A stretch of DNA of 64,000 nucleotides from NCBI GenBank assembly GCA_002279065.1, contig NCKB01000008.1, positions 186,001 to 250,000 of the forward strand, written 5' to 3'. Source of the DNA: Lysobacterales bacterium 15-68-25 (GTDB lineage Bacteria > Pseudomonadota > Gammaproteobacteria > Xanthomonadales > Rhodanobacteraceae). The position numbers were made by a program, and so were the translations under genes. The notes under the pieces are model-generated. The model did no database searches. It was not told where the DNA came from and saw nothing but the letters and a program-made list of their open reading frames with translations. This document shows positions 45,132-53,718 of the stretch, piece by piece. Within the stretch, counting starts at the first letter, position 1, and the number at the start of each line of letters is the position of its first letter.

Positions 45132-46037
45132 TCAGTGATCGCTGGTGCGAATGCGCACGTCGCCGCTGAAGCTCTCGATCACGATGCGGGCGCTTCCGTT
45201 GCCTGCTGTGGCGTTTAGTTCGCTGCCCGGGCCGTGCTCATTGTGTTCGGCCGTGCCGAAGGCGCTGCGCAGGTTGCCGCTGAAGCTGCTGGCGTGGATC
45301 GAGGTGGACACGTCGGGGGGCAGGGTGACCTGGACGTCGCCGCTCATGCTGTCGATGTCCATCTTGCCGTCCGCCGCCATGCCGCCGCTGACGTCGACAT
45401 CACCCGATACCGTGCTGAGCGTGATCTTCTTCCACGGGCCGCCGCGCGCCTGGACTTTGCCGGACACGGTTTCCAGCCGGGCCTCGTCACCGAGTGCGGG
45501 AACCAGGATGTCGCCACTGACGGTCTGCAGGTCCGCCATGGCCGCGTGTCCGGCCTGCTCGATACTGCCGCTGACGCTGTCCACGCTGAGCCTGGGAGTG
45601 CGTGCGTTGATGCGGATGCGCCCGCTCACCGAATTCACGTCTACGGTGCCGCCATCGGTGCCGTCGATGCTGAGGGGCGCGCTGACCACGCTCACGTCGA
45701 GCGAGGCGCCGCGGGGCACCTGCACGTTCAGGGTGCTCGGTGCCATGGCGTTGTCACCACCCCAGTTGAGCAGCCCGGAGTGTCCCTTGGCCCGGACCTT
45801 GATCTCCAGGTCATCGTTCGAACCGGTGATTTCCAATGGGCGCGCACCGTCGCCGAGCGTGCCACCGACATGCACCGTGTCCCGGTCCCAGGCGGTGACC
45901 GTGACCTCGCCCTTGATGTTGCTGATCGATACGCGGACGTGCGGTGTCGCGGCGTGGGTGAGGTCCAGCGGCGTGTCGGCCCAGGCGGCTCCAGCGTAGA
46001 GAGCGGCGAGCAGAGGCAGGTAGCGGAATGTCTTCAT
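45132..46037 (-). CDS. DUF4097-type beta-ladder protein, exported
   Basis: A 301-aa exported protein with a signal peptide (KTFRYLPLLAALYAGAAWA). The body is a ladder of beta repeats of about 19-22 residues, each with a V/F/M-S-G turn: VNSVSGRIRI, VDSVSGSIEQ, LQTVSGDILV, LETVSGKVQA, LSTVSGDVDV, IDSMSGDVQV, ASSFSGNLRS, IESFSGDVRI. This is the DUF4097 (putative adhesin/beta-helix) pattern; the actual role is unknown, and in Gram-negatives such proteins are often co-encoded with sigma/anti-sigma pairs. It lies 17 bp after the putative anti-sigma gene, so the three form one operon. Confidence 0.85.
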   Translation of the reverse strand: MKTFRYLPLLAALYAGAAWADTPLDLTHAATPHVRVSISNIKGEVTVTAWDRDTVHVGGTLGDGARPLEITGSNDDLEIKVRAKGHSGLLNWGGDNAMAPSTLNVQVPRGASLDVSVVSAPLSIDGTDGGTVDVNSVSGRIRINARTPRLSVDSVSGSIEQAGHAAMADLQTVSGDILVPALGDEARLETVSGKVQARGGPWKKITLSTVSGDVDVSGGMAADGKMDIDSMSGDVQVTLPPDVSTSIHASSFSGNLRSAFGTAEHNEHGPGSELNATAGNGSARIVIESFSGDVRIRTSDH

Positions 46038-46054
46038 GGTAGTGCTCCGGGGCG

Positions 46055-46480
46055 TCAGCCCGCGTCATGGCCCAGTTGGCGCAGGCGTGACTGTTGCAGT
46101 TCGGTTCGCTCGAGCAGGCGTTGCAGCGCGGCGGAGCCGGGTGCCTGGGCGATGGCCTGGCGCAGTTCGACCTGGGCGGCCCCCAGCTCGATCGCGGCGC
46201 CAGCCAGACGGGGATCGTCGGGCTTCCAGCGGGTAGCAGCGGCGACGTCCATCGCCGCTGGCGTGACGGCTGGCTGCAATCGCGCCAGCCCGATGGCAAG
46301 CAGGGTGATCGCCGCCAATCCGGCGGCGAAGAACCAGGGCGCCCGCGAGGGGATGCTGGCCTCAGGAGCGTTCGGCGCGCGTGCGCCCATCGCCTGTTCG
46401 ATGCCGGTCCACAGATCGCGGCGGGGTGAGTGCGGCTGGCGCAGTCCACGCAACTGGCGGCGCCATTCGAAATCGTTCAT
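46055..46480 (-). CDS. Putative anti-sigma factor / membrane protein
   Basis: A 141-aa single-pass membrane protein: a short N-terminal cytoplasmic part (DFEWRRQLRGLRQPHSPRRDLW), one helix at ~48-65 (PWFFAAGLAAITLLAIGLARL in part: FFAAGLAAITLLAIGLA), and a helical C-terminal periplasmic part. No zinc-finger HxxxCxxC motif is present. It overlaps the sigma factor gene by ATGA, the usual position of an anti-sigma factor, and this is the basis of the call rather than sequence similarity. Confidence 0.65.
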   Translation of the reverse strand: MNDFEWRRQLRGLRQPHSPRRDLWTGIEQAMGARAPNAPEASIPSRAPWFFAAGLAAITLLAIGLARLQPAVTPAAMDVAAATRWKPDDPRLAGAAIELGAAQVELRQAIAQAPGSAALQRLLERTELQQSRLRQLGHDAG

Positions 46481-47058
46481 GCGGGTTCTCCCAGAAGCTT
46501 GCGCAGCAGCGCACGGGCGCGATGCAATTGCGCCTTGGACGTTCCGACGGCCATGTCCAGTTCCTGGCTGATGTCCTCGTGTTTCCAGCCTTCGATGTCG
46601 TGCAGCACGAGCACCGCCCGGGCGCGCGGCGGCAATTTGCCGACCGCGCGTTCCAGCTCTTCCCGTTCGGCGGCGCAGAACGGTGTGTCGCCGTGTTCCG
46701 GAAGGGATTCCTCGTCGACGAATCCGACCGGATTGGCGCCGCGCGAGCGGATATCCATCAGCGCGACGTTGACCGCCAGGCGATATAGCCAGGTGCCGAA
46801 AGCGCTCTCGTGGCGGAACTCGGCCAGCTTCTGCCAGGCCCGGACGAACGCGTCCTGGGTGAGGTCTTCGGCTCGGGCATGGTCGTAGCCGGCCAGTCGC
46901 AGTACCGCGCCGTACACGCGGTCCATATGGCGGCGGTAGAGGCGCTGGAAGGCCACGCGATCACCACCGGCGGCGGCGCGCACATCCTCCGTGTCGGGGG
47001 CGGGTGCGGTCGTCGCGGGCGTCATCGGGTATCCGGTGGCGAGGCAGGCGGTGCTCAT
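46477..47058 (-). CDS. ECF-family RNA polymerase sigma factor
   Basis: Sigma-70 family extracytoplasmic-function sigma factor, ~193 aa. Region 2 has RLYRRHMDRVYGAVLRLAG, AEDLTQDAFVRAWQKLAEFR and FGTWLYRLAVNVALMDIRSR; region 4 has LPPRARAVLVLHDIEGWKHEDISQELDMAVGTSKAQLHRAR, given here as LVLHDIEGWKHEDISQ and VGTSKAQLHRARALLR. The likely starts are Met at 47058 or 47025 (MTPATTAPAPDTEDV); neither has a strong ribosome binding site. It probably drives expression of its own operon with the membrane partner and the DUF4097 protein. Confidence 0.92.
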   Translation of the reverse strand: MSTACLATGYPMTPATTAPAPDTEDVRAAAGGDRVAFQRLYRRHMDRVYGAVLRLAGYDHARAEDLTQDAFVRAWQKLAEFRHESAFGTWLYRLAVNVALMDIRSRGANPVGFVDEESLPEHGDTPFCAAEREELERAVGKLPPRARAVLVLHDIEGWKHEDISQELDMAVGTSKAQLHRARALLRKLLGEPA

Positions 47059-47139
47059 CTTGCCAGCTTCGATGCACCGCCCGCGGAAAGGGTTTGAATC
47101 GTCCAGGCGGTCGCCGCAATGGGTCACCGCCCGGGGCGA

Positions 47140-48924
47140 TCACGCCGAGGCAATGCTCCGCAGGGAGGTTTCGGTGGTGTGCGCCAGCGCCGCGGCGATG
47201 CGCGCCTGTTCCAGCGCCAGCGCCTCGGGCAGGCGCGGCGAAAGCTCCTGCAGGTAGCTGCCGATCGCCGCCAGCTCCTGGCGCCACCCAGCCTCGTCGA
47301 CGGCCAGCAGTTCCTCAAGGCTCTCCTGCGCCATGTCGAGCCCTTCCAGCCTCAGCTCGGCCGGCGAAGGCACTATCCCGACCGGTGTCTCCCGGCCTTC
47401 GGCACGGCCTGCGACGCGGTCGATCATCCACTCCAGCACACGCAGGTTGTCGCCGAAGCCCGGCCACAGGAAGCGGCCGTCCTCGCCCTTGCGGAACCAG
47501 TTGACGTGGAAGATCGCCGGCAGCGTGGTGCCCGGCCGGTCGAACGACAGCCAGTGCGCGAAGTAGTCGCCGTAGTGGTAGCCGCAGAACGGCTTCATGG
47601 CCATCGAGTCGCGCCGCAGCACGCCGACCGCGCCGGTAGCCGCGGCGGTGGTCTCCGAGCCCATCGCCGCGCCCATCAGCACGCCGTGGGTCCAGTCGCG
47701 CGCCTGCATCACCAGCGGCAGCAGCGACGGCCTGCGGCCGCCGAACACGATGGCGCTGATCGGCACGCCCTGGGCGTCCTCGGCCCTGTCCGACCAGGTC
47801 GGGCACTGCCGGGCGCTGACGGTGAAGCGGGCATTGGGGTGGGCGGCCGGACCGTTGGCCGGATCGTAGGGACGACCCTGCCAATCGAAGGCCGGCTCGC
47901 CCGGCAGGCCTTCCCACCAGGGCTGGTTGTCGGCGGTGACTGCCACGTTGGTGAAGATCGTGTCCTGGGCGATGCTGGCCAGGGCGTTCGGGTTGCTGCC
48001 GGCGCTGGTGCCCGGGGCGACGCCGAAGAAGCCCGCCTCCGGATTGATCGCGTACAGGCGGCCGTCCTCGCCGGGGCGCATCCAGCAGATGTCGTCGCCC
48101 ACCGTCCACACCTTCCAGCCCTCGCGGCGATAGCCCTCCGGCGGGATCAGCATGGCGAGGTTGGTCTTGCCGCAGGCGGACGGGAACGCGGCGGCAATGT
48201 AGTGCGTCTCGCCGGCCGGGTTCTCGATGCCGACGATCAGCATGTGCTCGGCCAGCCAGCCCTCGCGCCGGGCCTGGTGACTGGCGATGCGCAGGGCGTG
48301 GCACTTCTTGCCGAGCAGGGCGTTGCCGCCATACCCCGAGCCGTAGGACTGGATCGAAAGCTCCTCCGGGAAATGCATGATGAAGCGGCGCTCCGGGTCC
48401 AGCTCGCCAGTGGAGTGCAAACCCTTCACGAAGCTGCCCTCGCGCTCGATGCGGGCCTGGGCGGCGGCGCCCATGCGGGTCATCGTGCGCATGTTGGCCA
48501 CCACGTACGGGCTGTCGGTGATCTCCACCCCGCAGCGCGACAGGGGCGAGTCGATCGGTCCCATGCAGTAGGGCACCACGTACATCGTGCGTCCCTCCAT
48601 ACAGCCGTCGAACAGCGCATCCATCTTTGCGTGCGCCTCGGCCGGATCCATCCAGTGGTTGTTCGGGCCGGCGTCCTCGCGCTCGGGCGTGCAGACGAAG
48701 GTGAGGTGCTCGACCCGCGCCACGTCCGAGGGGCTCGAGCGGTGCAGGTAGCAGCCCGGGTGGGTCTGCTGGTTCAGCTCGATCAGGTCGCCGCTGGCCA
48801 GCATTTGCTGCACCAGGGCGGCGTACTCGGCATCGGAACCGTCGCACCAGTGGATCCGCGCCGGGCGCGTGCGCGCCGCGGTGTCGTTGACCCAGCGTTC
48901 CAATGCCTGCAGCGTACTTGCCAT
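47140..48924 (-). CDS. pckG: Phosphoenolpyruvate carboxykinase (GTP)
   Basis: Gluconeogenic enzyme converting oxaloacetate and GTP to PEP, 594 aa. The GTP-type family is shown by the kinase loop AAFPSACGKTNLAMLIPP, CMGPIDSPLSRCGVEITDSPYV in part (CMGPIDSPLS), SYGSGYGGNALLGKKCHALR (R-loop/active site, shortened as GSGYGGNALLGKKC), GDDICWMRPGEDGRLYAINPEAGFFGVAPGTS (in part: NPEAGFFGVAPGTS) and FFVNWFRK-like FHVNWFRKGEDGRFLWPGF. A clear ribosome binding site GAGGAG precedes the ATG. It is encoded alone, downstream of a TetR gene that ends in its own terminator. Confidence 0.97.
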   Translation of the reverse strand: MASTLQALERWVNDTAARTRPARIHWCDGSDAEYAALVQQMLASGDLIELNQQTHPGCYLHRSSPSDVARVEHLTFVCTPEREDAGPNNHWMDPAEAHAKMDALFDGCMEGRTMYVVPYCMGPIDSPLSRCGVEITDSPYVVANMRTMTRMGAAAQARIEREGSFVKGLHSTGELDPERRFIMHFPEELSIQSYGSGYGGNALLGKKCHALRIASHQARREGWLAEHMLIVGIENPAGETHYIAAAFPSACGKTNLAMLIPPEGYRREGWKVWTVGDDICWMRPGEDGRLYAINPEAGFFGVAPGTSAGSNPNALASIAQDTIFTNVAVTADNQPWWEGLPGEPAFDWQGRPYDPANGPAAHPNARFTVSARQCPTWSDRAEDAQGVPISAIVFGGRRPSLLPLVMQARDWTHGVLMGAAMGSETTAAATGAVGVLRRDSMAMKPFCGYHYGDYFAHWLSFDRPGTTLPAIFHVNWFRKGEDGRFLWPGFGDNLRVLEWMIDRVAGRAEGRETPVGIVPSPAELRLEGLDMAQESLEELLAVDEAGWRQELAAIGSYLQELSPRLPEALALEQARIAAALAHTTETSLRSIASA

Positions 48925-49005
48925 GTGCTCCTCACCGTGGTCTTGCCAGAAAAAGAAGCGCGCACGCTAGTTTACGTGTACTGGCATTGCAAGGATGGGT
49001 GCAGC

Positions 49006-49029
49006 AAAAAAAAGGCGCCCGCAGGCGCC
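49006..49029 (-). terminator. Rho-independent terminator of the TetR gene
   Basis: On the minus strand, GGCGCC-TGCG-GGCGCC is followed by eight T residues. It lies 23-46 bases after the TetR stop and upstream of pckG, so it insulates pckG from the regulator transcript. Confidence 0.88.
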
Positions 49030-49051
49030 GTTTGGAGCGATGGAGCAGACT

Positions 49052-49630
49052 TCAGGCCGGAATCAGGGTGGCGATCATGTGTTCGACGTAGGCGTCGAAT
49101 TCCTCGTGGGTGATCCGCGGAAGACCCAGCGTGAAGTTGAGCTGCAGGAAGCCGACGTAGGCGGCGTAGGTGAGGCGGGCACGGTTGAGTGCCTCGACCG
49201 GCGGCATGCCGGCCTCCCGGTACGCGGTATTGAGGAACTCCATGCGTCGCTGCGAGACGCGGGCCATCACCGGCACCACCTGGGGGTGGTCAAGCGCCTT
49301 CAGCAGGGCGGCGTAGACGCGGTGCGGCTGCAGCTCGTGGGCGACTCGACGGAACAGCTCAGGCAGGCGCACGCGGGGGTCCGGGATGGCCTCGATCTGG
49401 CTGATGATCTCGCGCTCGCCGTACAGCTCCCAGCGTTCCAGCGCCGCCTGTACGAGCGCTTCGCGGGTGCGGAAGTGCCAGTAGAAGCTGCCTTTGGTCA
49501 CGCCCAGTTGTCGGGCGAGAGCCTCGACAGCCACGGCATTGACGCCTTGCTCGGCGATCAGCTTGAGGGCGGCTTCCTCCCAGTCCTCGGCGCTGAGGCG
49601 GGTCCGTTCAGGTTTGGCGTTGGCATTCAT
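49052..49630 (-). CDS. TetR-family transcriptional regulator
   Basis: A 192-aa repressor-like protein. The N-terminal helix-turn-helix is WEEAALKLIAEQGVNAVAVEALARQLGVTKGSFYWHFRTREALV, seen in part as LARQLGVTKGSFYWHF, the classic TetR recognition helix. The C-terminal ligand domain is all-helical. It is divergent from the hydrolase/fadE/hotdog genes, 143 bp apart, and a dyad overlaps the hydrolase start, so it likely represses this fatty-acid-type module in response to an acyl-CoA or fatty acid. The start MNANAKPERTR at 49630 puts the HTH at the usual distance. Confidence 0.9.
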   Translation of the reverse strand: MNANAKPERTRLSAEDWEEAALKLIAEQGVNAVAVEALARQLGVTKGSFYWHFRTREALVQAALERWELYGEREIISQIEAIPDPRVRLPELFRRVAHELQPHRVYAALLKALDHPQVVPVMARVSQRRMEFLNTAYREAGMPPVEALNRARLTYAAYVGFLQLNFTLGLPRITHEEFDAYVEHMIATLIPA

Positions 49631-49760
49631 CGGCGTATGGTAGCCCGCGCCCCCCTCTTTGCAATGTGCGACGCGCCAAGCCGTCCCGTTCGAGAGGGAG
49701 CCAGGAGGTGTCGGGCAACCGATGTTGCATCGCGGGTTGACGACGGATTGGAGCAAACTC

Positions 49761-49776
49761 CATACTCTAGCGTATG
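49761..49776. promoter_or_regulatory. Dyad at the hydrolase start, possible TetR operator
   Basis: CATAC-TCTAGC-GTATG is a perfect 5-bp inverted repeat spanning the ATG at 49774. GAGC/GCTC outer arms at 49751-49754 and 49783-49786 are symmetric about the same centre. The intergenic location between the TetR gene and its divergent neighbour suggests an operator. Confidence 0.45.
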
Positions 49777-50658
49777 TTTGACGCTCCTGTCCGCAACGCG
49801 CGCCTCCAGACTCCCGATGGCCTCGAGCTGTCGGTGGAGACACGTGGCGGCACGGGTGCCCCGGTGCTGCTGTTCGCCCACGGCTTCGGGCAGACCCGGG
49901 GCGCCTGGGCGGGGAGCGCGGCCGCATTGGCCGCGGAAGGCTGGCGCTGCGTGAGCTTCGACAGCCGCGGCCACGGCGAGAGCGACCGCGTGCCCGGCGG
50001 CGAATACCACATCGAGCAATTCGCCAGTGACCTGGCGATGGTGGCCGGCGCGCAGCCGGAACCGCCGATCCTGGTGGGTGCCTCGATGGGAGGGCTGCTG
50101 GGGCTGGTGGTGGCCGGCGAGTTCCGGCCGGCACCGTTCCGTGCGCTGGTGCTGGTGGATATCACGCCGCGCTGGGAGGCCGCTGGCGTTGAGCGGATCC
50201 TTGCCTTCATGCAGGCGCATCCGGACGGTTTCGCCGATTACGCGCACGCGGCCGAAGCCATCGCCGCGTACATGCCGCAACGGCGCGAGCGCAAGAGCGA
50301 GGACCAGCTGCGTCCCCTGCTGCGCGAAGGCGACGATGGCCGCCTGCGCTGGCACTGGGACCCGGCGCTGCTGGCCGGCGTGGTCAGCGACAGCGAGCGC
50401 TACCAGCCCCGACTGATGGCCGCCGCGGCGAAGGTGGACGTGCCGGTGCTGCTCTTGTCCGGCGGTCGCAGCGACGTGGTGTCCCGCGACACGGTCGAGG
50501 AATTCCTGCAACTGGTGCCGCACGCCCGTCACGTCGAGCTGCCGGCGGCCACGCACATGCTGGCGGGCGATGCGAACGACGCGTTCACGCGCGAGATCGC
50601 AACGTTCGTCCGCGACCTGGATCGCCGCGACGCCCGGCTGGGCGGCGTGGCCGGTTGA
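49774..50658 (+). CDS. Alpha/beta-fold hydrolase
   Basis: A 294-aa hydrolase. The oxyanion region is FAHGFGQTRGAW, the nucleophile elbow is VGASMGGLLG, the acid lies in LLLSGGRSDVVS and the histidine in ATHMLAGDAND. SFDSRGHGESDRV is typical of epoxide hydrolase/esterase-like members. It starts at the dyad noted above with no leader of usual length, so it may be translated from a very short or leaderless mRNA. fadE follows 34 bp downstream on the same strand. The substrate is not predictable. Confidence 0.88.
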   Translation: MFDAPVRNARLQTPDGLELSVETRGGTGAPVLLFAHGFGQTRGAWAGSAAALAAEGWRCVSFDSRGHGESDRVPGGEYHIEQFASDLAMVAGAQPEPPILVGASMGGLLGLVVAGEFRPAPFRALVLVDITPRWEAAGVERILAFMQAHPDGFADYAHAAEAIAAYMPQRRERKSEDQLRPLLREGDDGRLRWHWDPALLAGVVSDSERYQPRLMAAAAKVDVPVLLLSGGRSDVVSRDTVEEFLQLVPHARHVELPAATHMLAGDANDAFTREIATFVRDLDRRDARLGGVAG

Positions 50659-50692
50659 ACCGCAAAAACCAACCTGCAACGAGGGTGTCGAG

Positions 50693-53167
50693 ATGTCCGT
50701 GTTACTGACCCTGCTGGCCGCGCTGGTCGCCACCGGCGCCTGTGCCTACCACCGCTCCAGCCTGCGTACCTGGGCGATCGCCACCGGCGTCGCCACCCTG
50801 GCAGTCGGCGTGCTCGCCGGTGCTCCGGTGACCACGGTGATCCTGCTGGTCATCGAAGCGGCGATCGCGGTGCCGCTGCTGATGCCGGCGTTCCGTCGCC
50901 GCCAGATCAGTGCGCCGTTGCTCAAACTGTTCGCCAAGGTCACCCCCAAGCTGTCCGACACCGAGCAGACCGCGCTGGAGGCCGGCACGGTCGGCTTCGA
51001 GGGCGAACTGTTTTCCGGCAAGCCGGACTGGCACGAGCTGCTGAAGCAGCCCAAACCCGAGCTGAGCGTGGAAGAGCAGGCCTTCCTCGACGGGCCGGTC
51101 GAGCAGTTGTGTTCCATGATCGACGACTGGCAGATCACCCACGAGCTGGGCGACCTGCCGCCGGAGGTCTGGGAGTTCCTGAAGAAGAACAGATTCTTCG
51201 GCATGATCATTCCCAAGCAGTACGGCGGCCTGCAGTTCTCCGCACTGGCGCATTCGGCGGTGCTGCAGAAGCTGGCCACGATGTCCGCCACGGTCGCCTC
51301 GACCGTCGCCGTGCCGAACTCGCTGGGCCCGGCCGAGCTGTTGCTGCACTACGGCAGCGAGGAGCAGAAGAACTACTACCTGCCGCGCCTCGCCGTGGGT
51401 GAGGAGATTCCCTGTTTCGCACTGACCGGTCCGTACGCCGGTTCCGACGCGACCTCGCTGACCGACTACGGCATCGTCTGCAAGCAGGTGGTCGACGGCG
51501 TCGAGACGTTGGGTATCCGCCTCACCTTCGACAAGCGTTACATCACCCTGGCGCCGGTGGCGACCGTGGTCGGCCTGGCCTTCCGCATGTACGACCCGGA
51601 CCATCTGCTGGGCGACAAGGAAGACCTGGGCATCACCCTGGCGCTGCTGCCGCGTTCGACCCCGGGGCTGGAGATCGGTCGCCGGCATTACCCGCTGAAC
51701 ATCCCGTTCCAGAACGGCCCGGTGCACGGCAAGGACGTGTTCGCGCCGCTCACCACGCTGATCGGCGGTCCGCACATGGCCGGCCACGGCTGGCGCATGC
51801 TGGTGGAATGCCTGTCGGTCGGTCGCGCGATCTCGCTGCCGTCCAACGCCACCGGCGGCGTGCGCATGGCGGTCGCCGCCACCGGCGCCTACGCGCGCAT
51901 GCGCAAGCAGTTCGGTCTGGCGGTGGCCCGCTTCGAGGGTGTCGAGGAGGCGCTGGCGCGCATCGGCGGACTCACCTACGCCACGGCGGCGCTGTCGCGC
52001 GCCACGGCGGCGGCGGTGGACCGCGGCGAGAAGCCGGCGGTGCCCTCGGCGATCGCCAAGTACCACGCCACCGAGTGGGGCCGCACCGTGGCCGGCGACT
52101 CGATGGACGTGCACGGCGGCAAGGGCGTGCAGCTCGGCCCGAAGAACTACGCCGGCCGCGCCTGGCAGGGCGTGCCGATCGCGATCACGGTGGAAGGCGC
52201 GAACATCATGACGCGCAGCCTGATGATCTTCGGCCAGGGTGCGATCCGCTGCCATCCGTACGTGCTGAAGGAAATGCAATCACTGTCGATCGCCGACTAC
52301 GGCGACCGCCTGAAGGCGTTCGACCGTGCGCTGTTCGGCCACATCGGCTTCGGCATCTCCAATGCGGTGCGTGCCTTCACGCTGGGTATCACCGGCTCGG
52401 CAATCGGCGACACTGCCGGCGACGCCTACACCCGCCGCTATTACCGCAAGCTCAACCGCTACTCCGCGGCGCTGGCGCTGTGCGCCGACGTGTTCATGGG
52501 CGTGCTCGGCGGCAAGCTGAAATTCAAGGAAAAGCTGTCCGCCCGCCTGGGCGACGTGCTCAGCTACCTGTACATCGCCAGCGCCATGCTCAAGCGCTAC
52601 GAGGACACCGGCCGTCCCGAGGCCGATCGCCCGCTGCTGGCCTGGGCGTTCCACGAGTGCGTGTGGCGCATGCAGATGGCACTGGACGGGGCGATCCGCA
52701 ACTTCCCGGTCAAGCCGGTGGGTTGGCTGCTGCGGGTGCTGGTGTTCCCGCTCGGTCGCCGTGAAGTGCCGCCGTCGGACCGGCTCGGTCGCCGCGTCGC
52801 GGCCATCATCACCGCGCCGGGCGAGGCGCGCGACCGCCTCACCGAGTGGACCTACCTCACCCCCACGGCGAACAACACGGTCGGCCGCATGAACGCGCTG
52901 CTGCCCGACGTGATCGCCGCCGAGCCGGTCGAGCGCAAGTTCCTCAAGGCGCAGAAGTCCGGCCAGTTCGTCTCGCACGAGTACAACCAGCAGTTGCAGG
53001 AGGCGGTGAGGGCCGGGGTCATCACCGATGGCGAGGCGGCCCTGCTCAGGCGCGTGCGCGAGGGCACCTTCGAGTTCATCTCGGTGGACGACTTCGATCC
53101 CAAGGAGTTGCGCGCTGCGGTGGTGCGCAGCGAATCGGCGCCGAAGGGACTGGCCGACGCGGCGTAA
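50693..53167 (+). CDS. fadE: Acyl-CoA dehydrogenase FadE
   Basis: Long membrane-associated acyl-CoA dehydrogenase, 824 aa, the length of the E. coli FadE type. Two hydrophobic segments occupy residues 1-60; the dehydrogenase core includes FFGMIIPKQYGGLQFSALAHS (in part), TVAVPNSLGPAELLLHYGS, CFALTGPYAGSDATSL, FDKRYITLAP and the FAD/active-site part GDSMDVHGGKGVQLGPKNY. A C-terminal ~200-residue extension with FHECVWRMQMALDGAI is characteristic of FadE. It catalyses the first oxidation of beta-oxidation and passes electrons to ETF, encoded in the same window. The ATG at 50693 follows GAGGGTGTCGAG. Confidence 0.95.
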   Translation: MSVLLTLLAALVATGACAYHRSSLRTWAIATGVATLAVGVLAGAPVTTVILLVIEAAIAVPLLMPAFRRRQISAPLLKLFAKVTPKLSDTEQTALEAGTVGFEGELFSGKPDWHELLKQPKPELSVEEQAFLDGPVEQLCSMIDDWQITHELGDLPPEVWEFLKKNRFFGMIIPKQYGGLQFSALAHSAVLQKLATMSATVASTVAVPNSLGPAELLLHYGSEEQKNYYLPRLAVGEEIPCFALTGPYAGSDATSLTDYGIVCKQVVDGVETLGIRLTFDKRYITLAPVATVVGLAFRMYDPDHLLGDKEDLGITLALLPRSTPGLEIGRRHYPLNIPFQNGPVHGKDVFAPLTTLIGGPHMAGHGWRMLVECLSVGRAISLPSNATGGVRMAVAATGAYARMRKQFGLAVARFEGVEEALARIGGLTYATAALSRATAAAVDRGEKPAVPSAIAKYHATEWGRTVAGDSMDVHGGKGVQLGPKNYAGRAWQGVPIAITVEGANIMTRSLMIFGQGAIRCHPYVLKEMQSLSIADYGDRLKAFDRALFGHIGFGISNAVRAFTLGITGSAIGDTAGDAYTRRYYRKLNRYSAALALCADVFMGVLGGKLKFKEKLSARLGDVLSYLYIASAMLKRYEDTGRPEADRPLLAWAFHECVWRMQMALDGAIRNFPVKPVGWLLRVLVFPLGRREVPPSDRLGRRVAAIITAPGEARDRLTEWTYLTPTANNTVGRMNALLPDVIAAEPVERKFLKAQKSGQFVSHEYNQQLQEAVRAGVITDGEAALLRRVREGTFEFISVDDFDPKELRAAVVRSESAPKGLADAA

Positions 53168-53232
53168 GCCTTCATCGGAACGATATGCAGACAGCGGCCA
53201 GGCGGTCGCTGTCTTTCTTTGGGGAGAACGTC

Positions 53233-53706
53233 ATGTCATCCAGCGTGCTTGCGCTGTATCGCCGGATTACCCGCTGGCCGCTCGGCCACTGGCTGTTCTC
53301 GCGCGCGGTGTGCCTGAAGGCACCGTACTTCGGGACCATCGCGCCGCGCTTCGTGGCACTGGAGCCGGGCCGGTGCGCGGTGCGCATCCGCGACCGCCGC
53401 CGCGTGCACAACCACATCGGCACGGTGCACGCGATCGCGCTGTGCAACATGGCCGAGCTGAGCGCCGGCGTGATGACCGACGCGACGCTGCCGCCGGAGA
53501 TGCGCTGGATTCCCCGCGGCATGACCGTGGCCTACCTGAAAAAGGCGGTCGGTCCGATGCTGGCCGAAGCCACCGCCCCCACGCCGCCGGAGGTGACCGC
53601 CGAGGGTTATGCCTGGCCGGTGTCGGTTCGCATCACCGACCGGGCCGGTGACGCTGTCTGCGAGGCGACCATCGACATGTGGCTGTCACCGCGCCGGAAG
53701 GCGTAG
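53233..53706 (+). CDS. Hotdog-fold protein (DUF4442-like)
   Basis: A 157-aa hotdog protein related to acyl-CoA thioesterases of the DUF4442 group. The core is VRIRDRRRVHNHIGTVHAIALCNMAELSAGVMT in part (NHIGTVHAIALCNMAE), then LPPEMRWIPRGMTVAYLKKA. The ATG at 53233 has a strong GGGGAG ribosome binding site 6 bp upstream; a Met 16 codons earlier is also in frame. It sits 65 bp after fadE and is probably part of the same transcript, consistent with releasing or binding acyl groups. It converges on prfC with 12 bp between the stops. Confidence 0.85.
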   Translation: MSSSVLALYRRITRWPLGHWLFSRAVCLKAPYFGTIAPRFVALEPGRCAVRIRDRRRVHNHIGTVHAIALCNMAELSAGVMTDATLPPEMRWIPRGMTVAYLKKAVGPMLAEATAPTPPEVTAEGYAWPVSVRITDRAGDAVCEATIDMWLSPRRKA

Positions 53707-53718
53707 CGGCGCGCGCCC

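Noticed and set aside
47119-49113. Long plus-strand frame (~664 codons) opposite pckG
   Set aside because: Antisense to an intact PEP carboxykinase; no family features.
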